A DNA stretch of 64,000 nt from UBA5486 sp036744795 (lineage in GTDB: Bacteria > Bacillota > UBA4882 > UBA10575), in NCBI GenBank assembly GCA_036744795.1, contig DAIOHK010000001.1:1-64000 (forward strand). Direction: 5' to 3'. Shown one piece after another: positions 59,650 to 64,000 of this stretch (position 1 is its first letter; each line of letters begins with the position of its first letter). The notes below the pieces were generated by a model. The model was not told the DNA's origin. It was given only the letters and a program-made list of their open reading frames with translations, and did no database searches. The position numbers and the translations under genes were made by a program.

Positions 59650-61281
59650 ATGAACAAGGGGAAGGATCCGGCAATTGCCTACTTTTGTATGGAATTTGGC
59701 CTTCATCAGGATTTCCCCATTTTTTCCGGAGGTTTAGGTATATTAGCCGGAGATTATTTAAAAGCTGCTAGGGAAGAAGGTTTTCCCGTGGTGGGGATTG
59801 GTATTTTATGGCGAAAAGGTTATACCTGCCAGTATATTAATGGCAATGGAATTCCCTATGATGTTTTTCCAGAATATAAATTTGACTTTTTGAAAGACAC
59901 CGGCATAAAAATACAAGTCGGAATCAAAAAACAGCCGGTTACCTGCAAGGTATGGATGGTAGATAAATTTGATAATGCACCACTTTATCTTTTAGATGCT
60001 GATCTTCCAGAAAATAAAGAACCTTGGATTACTCATTCCTTATATAGTGGAACTGGCGATGATCGTATTGCCCAAGAGATTATTCTTGGAATAGGTGGAA
60101 TCCGAGCTCTTCGGGCTCTTGGTCTCAATATTGACCTTTACCATTTTAATGAAGGCCACGCTGTTTTAGCCGGGGTAGAACTGATTAGGGAAAAAATTGC
60201 CACCGGACTAAGCTTTGAACAAGCTTTAAAAGCAACCAGAAAAGAGATAGTTTTTACTACGCATACACCAGTTCCTGCAGGCAATGAGTCCCATGATCAT
60301 CGTGCTCTTTCCTATGTTGGTGCTTATAATGGTCTATCCTATCAGCAAATGAAGAGAATTGGTGGCGAGCCTTTTAATATGACCGTTGCCGGCCTTCGAC
60401 TGGCATCAATTACCAATGCCGTAGCTAAATTACACGGGGAAACAGCTAGGATGATGTGGAAAAATGTTACTGATTCTTCGCCCATCATTTCCATTACTAA
60501 TGGAGTTCACCGTAATACCTGGCAGGATTCGAAAATTAATCAAGCTGTTATCACTAATACAAGTTTACAGGAACCTCATCTGGAAAATAAAAAGCGGTTG
60601 CTTGCAGAAATCCAGTTCCAAACCGGACAGATTCTAAACCCAAATACCCTTTTAATTGGGTTTGCCCGCCGGGCAGCAACCTACAAACGAGGAGACTTAA
60701 TTTTTAGAGATCGCTCTAAGTTTCTTCCTTTATTGAATAGCGGTCAGATTCAATTGGTTTTCTCTGGAAAGGCCCACCCCCAAGATGAGCATGGTAAGAA
60801 TATGGTTGCCAAAATAGTCTCCCTTGCCAGAGAGTTTCCGAAGCAAGTTGTTTTTCTAGAGAATTATAATATGGTTTTAGGTAAACTGCTAACCCAAGGT
60901 TGTGATGTTTGGCTAAACAATCCTCAACGTCCTATGGAAGCTAGTGGTACTTCAGGAATGAAGGCCGGGATGAATGGAGTATTAAACTTCAGCACTCTGG
61001 ATGGCTGGTGGGTTGAAGGTTGTGAAGATGGTATTAATGGTTGGCAGTTTGGGGAGGGTTACGCCGGACCCGGGCAGGATCAACACGATTTAAAGGCTTT
61101 ATACCGGGTATTAACAAGTCAGATCATTCCCACTTATTATCAGAATAAACCGCAATGGGAAAAAATGATGAAAACCAGTATTGAAAGTACCAGTGAAAGC
61201 TTTTCCGCCCGCCGAATGGTTAGGGATTATTACGAACAGCTTTATCACGCGACCATAAAAAAAAATAAATCCATTGCCTAG
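59650..61281 (+). CDS. glgP: Alpha-glucan (glycogen) phosphorylase, short form
   Basis: GlgP releases glucose 1-phosphate from alpha-glucans using phosphate and pyridoxal phosphate. The 543-residue protein is the short bacterial/archaeal type, starting AIAYFCMEFGLHQDFPIFSGGLGILAGDYL (core FPIFSGGLGILAGD). The N-terminal half has FNEGHAVLAG and TTHTPVPAGNESHD; the C-terminal half has GFARRAATYKRGDL and EASGTSGMKAGMNGVLNFSTLDGWW, whose GMKAG lysine carries the cofactor. The ATG at 59650 follows AGGAGG by 11 bases. A strong terminator follows. It pairs functionally with the nearby GH13 enzyme. Confidence 0.95.
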   Translation: MNKGKDPAIAYFCMEFGLHQDFPIFSGGLGILAGDYLKAAREEGFPVVGIGILWRKGYTCQYINGNGIPYDVFPEYKFDFLKDTGIKIQVGIKKQPVTCKVWMVDKFDNAPLYLLDADLPENKEPWITHSLYSGTGDDRIAQEIILGIGGIRALRALGLNIDLYHFNEGHAVLAGVELIREKIATGLSFEQALKATRKEIVFTTHTPVPAGNESHDHRALSYVGAYNGLSYQQMKRIGGEPFNMTVAGLRLASITNAVAKLHGETARMMWKNVTDSSPIISITNGVHRNTWQDSKINQAVITNTSLQEPHLENKKRLLAEIQFQTGQILNPNTLLIGFARRAATYKRGDLIFRDRSKFLPLLNSGQIQLVFSGKAHPQDEHGKNMVAKIVSLAREFPKQVVFLENYNMVLGKLLTQGCDVWLNNPQRPMEASGTSGMKAGMNGVLNFSTLDGWWVEGCEDGINGWQFGEGYAGPGQDQHDLKALYRVLTSQIIPTYYQNKPQWEKMMKTSIESTSESFSARRMVRDYYEQLYHATIKKNKSIA

Positions 61282-61286
61282 TAAAC

Positions 61287-61315
61287 AGCCCTCCATAACG
61301 GAGGGCTTTATTTTT
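61287..61315 (+). terminator. glgP terminator
   Basis: AGCCCTCC and GGAGGGCT form an eight-base-pair stem followed by TTATTTTT. Confidence 0.92.
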
Positions 61316-61445
61316 ACCCAATTTTATATGAAATCTTTGTCTGTAGCACCTAAAAGTAGCTAAGTCTAACACCACTAGTCCTGTGAAAACTTGGGTGGAA
61401 TGCATTACCTACCTCCTGGGTAGATTATTTCTGGGAGGTGTATAG

Positions 61446-61613
61446 ATGAAAGGTACCACCACTAGTTGGGTTGTTACTGGTCTAGGTGCGGTGGTTTCCG
61501 GGTTAGGAGCAACCATGCGCCGCAGCCGTTTAGGAGCAGGGGTTATTGGCTTTGGTCTCGCGCATGTAGTTTTAGGTTTATTAGATAGGCTCCGACCCAG
61601 CGTCAATAAGTAA
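61446..61613 (+). CDS. Small glycine-rich membrane protein, unknown
   Basis: A 55-residue ORF starts at ATG 61446, six bases after GGGAGGTG, on the plus strand. The sequence begins MKGTTTSWVVTGLGAVVSGL and has two glycine/alanine-rich hydrophobic segments around a basic RRSRLGAG turn, ending LLDRLRPSVNK. The terminator at 61624 closes it. A longer minus-strand ORF in the same bases is arginine- and proline-rich and has no ribosome binding site, so it is a shadow. The 130 bases before the start contain no other signal I can name. Function unknown; the small size suggests it is often missed. Confidence 0.72.
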   Translation: MKGTTTSWVVTGLGAVVSGLGATMRRSRLGAGVIGFGLAHVVLGLLDRLRPSVNK

Positions 61614-61623
61614 CATTTTCCCA

Positions 61624-61657
61624 AAACAAAGAGGCTTAGAAATAAGCCTCTTTGTTT
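61624..61657. terminator. Bidirectional terminator between the small gene and glyS
   Basis: AAACAAAGAGGCTTA and TAAGCCTCTTTGTTT form a 15-base-pair stem, with T-rich sequence on both sides depending on strand. Confidence 0.9.
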
Positions 61658-61658
61658 A

Positions 61659-62981
61659 TTAACCTAACTTTTTTTGTAAAAAAGGGATTAAATCTGTTAT
61701 GGCAATTCTAGTCTGTTCCATACTATCCCGCTCGCGAATTGTTACTGCCTGATCCTCTAATGATTCAAAATCAACTGTCACACAATAGGGAGTCCCCACT
61801 TCATCTTGTCTTCGATAACGTCGTCCAATAGATTTAGCATCATCATAATCGGTATTCCAATGTTTTTTAAGTTCTTTGGAGATTCTTTTAGCTAAAGTAG
61901 TAAGTCCTTCTTTTCTTGACAAAGGAAGCACAGCTACTTTAATCGGAGCAAGGGCAGGATGGAATCTGAGTACCACCCTTACATCATCTTTATCCGGTTC
62001 TTCGCTATAGGCATCAACTAAAAAAGCAAGCGTGGCACGGTCTACCCCGGCTGAAGGTTCAATTACATACGGTATATAATGCTCATTAGTTTCATGATCA
62101 AAATAATCCATCTTATTCCCACTATATTCTGAATGACGTTTCAAATCAAAATCTGTACGATTCGCTACCCCCTCTAGCTCTGACCAGCCCATAGGGAAGT
62201 AGTATTCAATATCAGAACAAGCCTTTGCATAATGAGCTAATTCTTCTTGTTCATGGGGGCGTACACGTAAACGCTCCGGCGTAATTCCAAGGTTTTTATA
62301 CCAATTAAACCTCTCTTCGATCCACTGGCGGTAATGCTCTTCATCAGTTCCAGGTTTAACAAAATATTCAATCTCCATCTGTTCAAATTCCCTGGTTCGG
62401 AAAGTAAAATTACCAGGAGTAATCTCATTCCTGAAAGATTTACCAATTTGTCCAATTCCAAAAGGAAGTTTCTTACGAGAAGTAGTTAAAACATTTTGGA
62501 AATTGACAAATATTCCTTGTGCAGTTTCTGGCCTTAAATAGACAACAGCAGCATTATCTTCTACCGGACCCATGAAGGTTTTGAACATTAAATTAAAATT
62601 ACGGGGTTCGGTCAATTCCCCACCGCATTCTGGACAGTTTTCAGTGGTTAAATGATCTGCTCGAAATCTCTGTTTACACTCCTTACAATCAACTAAAGGA
62701 TCAGTAAAACCTGCCAAATGTCCACTGGCTTCCCATACTTTTGGGTGCATCAGAATACTGGCATCCTGACCAACCATATCATTTTTTTCTTGGATCATCG
62801 CCTTCCACCAGGCACGTTTAACATTATTTTTTAGTTCAACACCTAAAGGTCCATAATCCCAACAACTATTAAGACCACCATAAATCTCACTACTAGGAAA
62901 GATAAAACCTCTTCTTTTTGCAAGAGAAACAATCTTCTCCATGGTGGTAGTTGCTTGAGGGTTCTTCATCTCTTTGTCCAT
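61659..62981 (-). CDS. glyS: Glycyl-tRNA synthetase, single-chain type
   Basis: This class II synthetase of the homodimeric type charges tRNA-Gly. The 440-residue protein has KRRGFIFPSSEIYGG near the N-terminus, a zinc site CKECKQRF and CPECGGEL, LRPETAQGIFVNFQNV (core RPETAQGIF), motif 2 in GKSFRNEITPGNFTFRTREFEQ (core FRNEITPGNFTFR), and motif 3 in PSAGVDRATLAFL. The C-terminal anticodon-binding domain starts near ALAPIKVAVLPL. The ATG at 62981 follows AGGAGG. It is not the alpha-beta GlyQS form. Confidence 0.95.
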   Translation of the reverse strand: MDKEMKNPQATTTMEKIVSLAKRRGFIFPSSEIYGGLNSCWDYGPLGVELKNNVKRAWWKAMIQEKNDMVGQDASILMHPKVWEASGHLAGFTDPLVDCKECKQRFRADHLTTENCPECGGELTEPRNFNLMFKTFMGPVEDNAAVVYLRPETAQGIFVNFQNVLTTSRKKLPFGIGQIGKSFRNEITPGNFTFRTREFEQMEIEYFVKPGTDEEHYRQWIEERFNWYKNLGITPERLRVRPHEQEELAHYAKACSDIEYYFPMGWSELEGVANRTDFDLKRHSEYSGNKMDYFDHETNEHYIPYVIEPSAGVDRATLAFLVDAYSEEPDKDDVRVVLRFHPALAPIKVAVLPLSRKEGLTTLAKRISKELKKHWNTDYDDAKSIGRRYRRQDEVGTPYCVTVDFESLEDQAVTIRERDSMEQTRIAITDLIPFLQKKLG

Positions 62982-63065
62982 TGTAATCCTCCTTTAAAGG
63001 ATAAGTTTTAAAATATTTATTCTGTTAACTGAAAAATCACTCTCGATACCGATCGCTCCGTAACT

Positions 63066-63108
63066 GTGGGAATTGTATAATTACCCCACAATATAGAGCT
63101 GTATTTTC
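63066..63108. repeat. Partial AT-rich element between glyS and the SpoIIM-like gene
   Basis: The left arm GGGAATTGTATAATTACCCC (63068) is followed by ACAATATAG and CTTAGG, a degraded copy of the core start. No right arm; the end may be lost. Confidence 0.5.
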
Positions 63109-63720
63109 TTAGGTAGAAAATAAATATGGTGAAACTGAAACCTCCATAAAGGCAGCAATAAATAAAAGAGTAATGATAAATGGTAAAAAAGTAAGAGTTT
63201 CTTTAAGATTTGAAATAAACCACTTAGAATTTTTGGATTTAATTAAATTCCGCCAATTCCACGCTCCCCAAACCATTCCGACTGCTGCCGAGATTATAAT
63301 TGCCGGTATTTCAAAAATCCCATGGGGAATTAAACTCAGAAAGAAATTACCTTTCGTCAAAACCTGCTTATACTCAAAAAATCCAGCCATTAAACCTATA
63401 ATGAAACCATTAGGAAGGATCCCTAAAATTACTGGGAGAATAGGCAGAATCCCTCCAGCTAATATGATCAACAGCGAAACCAATAAATTATTGAAAAAAA
63501 TAATTCTAAACTGTCCCAACCAATTAGTTAATCTCATTTTCTCGGCCAAATCAGAAAATTTTATTTTAATAATTTGTGTAACCGCTTGTTCCGCTAAAAC
63601 AGGGCTACTTAACCAAACACTATAGCCTAAAGCTACACAAATCACTAACATACTAGTACAACAAGCAATGGTTATTCGGTATTTTTGGGAGAAAGAAGGC
63701 CAAAATCTGATTTTTAACAA
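63109..63720 (-). CDS. SpoIIM-family membrane protein
   Basis: The 203-residue protein has about five membrane helices and the family features FNNLLVSLLIILAGGILPILP (core FNNLLVSLL), LPNGFIIGLMAG and SLIPHGIFEIPAIII. SpoIIM works with SpoIID and SpoIIP in engulfment of the forespore; the wider family includes proteins of unknown function, and without spoIID/spoIIP nearby I do not claim SpoIIM itself. I place the start at TTG 63720, nine bases after AAAGG; ATG 63729 overlaps that site. Confidence 0.8.
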   Translation of the reverse strand: MLKIRFWPSFSQKYRITIACCTSMLVICVALGYSVWLSSPVLAEQAVTQIIKIKFSDLAEKMRLTNWLGQFRIIFFNNLLVSLLIILAGGILPILPVILGILPNGFIIGLMAGFFEYKQVLTKGNFFLSLIPHGIFEIPAIIISAAVGMVWGAWNWRNLIKSKNSKWFISNLKETLTFLPFIITLLFIAAFMEVSVSPYLFST

Positions 63721-63747
63721 ATAAATCATCCTTTATGTTTGGGACTT

Positions 63748-63837
63748 GAGGGAATGCATATTCATCTACGGCATCCATCTAACTACAATATATATTGTAG
63801 TTAAAACATCAATTAATCAATTTGGGAATTCCTTAAC
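63748..63837. repeat. AT-rich element with a perfect central palindrome
   Basis: TAACTACAATATATATTGTAGTTA (63780-63803) is a perfect 24-base palindrome, here named by its half TAACTACAATAT. The left arm is GAGGGAATGCATATTCATC (63748) and the right arm TTTGGGAATTCCTTAAC (63821). It lies directly upstream of the SpoIIM-like gene. Positions 63838-64000 are AT-rich with no feature I can support. Confidence 0.6.
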
Positions 63838-64000
63838 TTGTGAAAAAGCTTTATTCCAAAGTATAACAAAGACCAGAGTCTTCTGTCAATTTTTTTAAAG
63901 AAAATAAAAAATTCTTAAATATTAATCCCAGGAAAGCAGTCCCTGTAAAAAGGATAATGATTTTAAAGGTTTCTCTGCTTTAAACTCAATAAAAGAAATT

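Noticed and set aside
61409..61624. Minus-strand 71-residue ORF
   Set aside because: It is antisense to the plus-strand small gene with a strong ribosome binding site, has no site of its own, and is of skewed composition.

Overview
The window reads as an AT-rich chromosomal segment from an anaerobic, endospore-forming Firmicute of the class Clostridia. The evidence is LexA-YneA divergence, a dcw cluster with SpoVD and SpoVE/FtsW-type genes, YtxC and SpoIIM sporulation proteins, a GerE-like regulator, a four-subunit ferredoxin-dependent 2-oxoacid oxidoreductase, a bifurcating-type NADH module, type B dihydroorotate dehydrogenase, T-box and PyrR leaders, perfect AGGAGG ribosome binding sites and frequent TTG/GTG starts. 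Genus is not determined. No phage, transposase, CRISPR array or restriction system is visible. Nearly all genes are on the minus strand; lexA, a PHP-domain gene, trmL, glgP, one small gene and a small RNA are on the plus strand.

Layout. 1-6.8 kb: coiled-coil protein, SOS pair yneA/lexA with three LexA boxes, secreted CAP protein behind a structured leader with a tiny ORF, LuxR/GerE-type regulator, NuoEF/HndAC-like pair, SPOR protein. 7-17.5 kb: division and wall cluster mraZ-rsmH-ftsL-spoVD-murE-murF-mraY-ftsW-murA, lacking murD and murG. 17.7-25.5 kb: a small membrane protein, pnp, rpsO, U32 peptidase, a CvpA protein with a cysteine-rich tail, zapA, an unknown membrane protein. 25.5-30.1 kb: pheST behind a Phe T-box, yqzL, tRNA-Val and an unidentified structured RNA. 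30.1-37.8 kb: PHP protein and purF-M-N-(FabZ-like)-C-D, with a ykkC-family (probably PRPP) riboswitch far upstream. 37.8-45.9 kb: the pyr operon pyrR-uraA-B-C-K-D-F-E followed by purE, with two PyrR attenuators. 46-51.7 kb: korDABC, a P-loop ATPase, folC. 51.9-56.5 kb: trmL, lipid kinase, nfu, hom behind a Thr T-box, ytxC. 56.6-64 kb: GH13 enzyme, glycogen phosphorylase, small genes, glyS, spoIIM-like gene.

How it works together. Most genes are housekeeping and form compact operons with overlapping stops and starts. Control is largely by RNA: two T-boxes, two PyrR attenuators, one ykkC-family riboswitch and many intrinsic terminators. The least conventional material is between the genes. There are two families of dispersed palindromic repeats: an AT-rich family with AATTGCATAATT-like ends and a conserved 42-bp core, and a GC-richer family with GTCGACTCACCCGG-like arms. 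There is also a free-standing structured RNA near 29.8 kb that I cannot assign to a known class.
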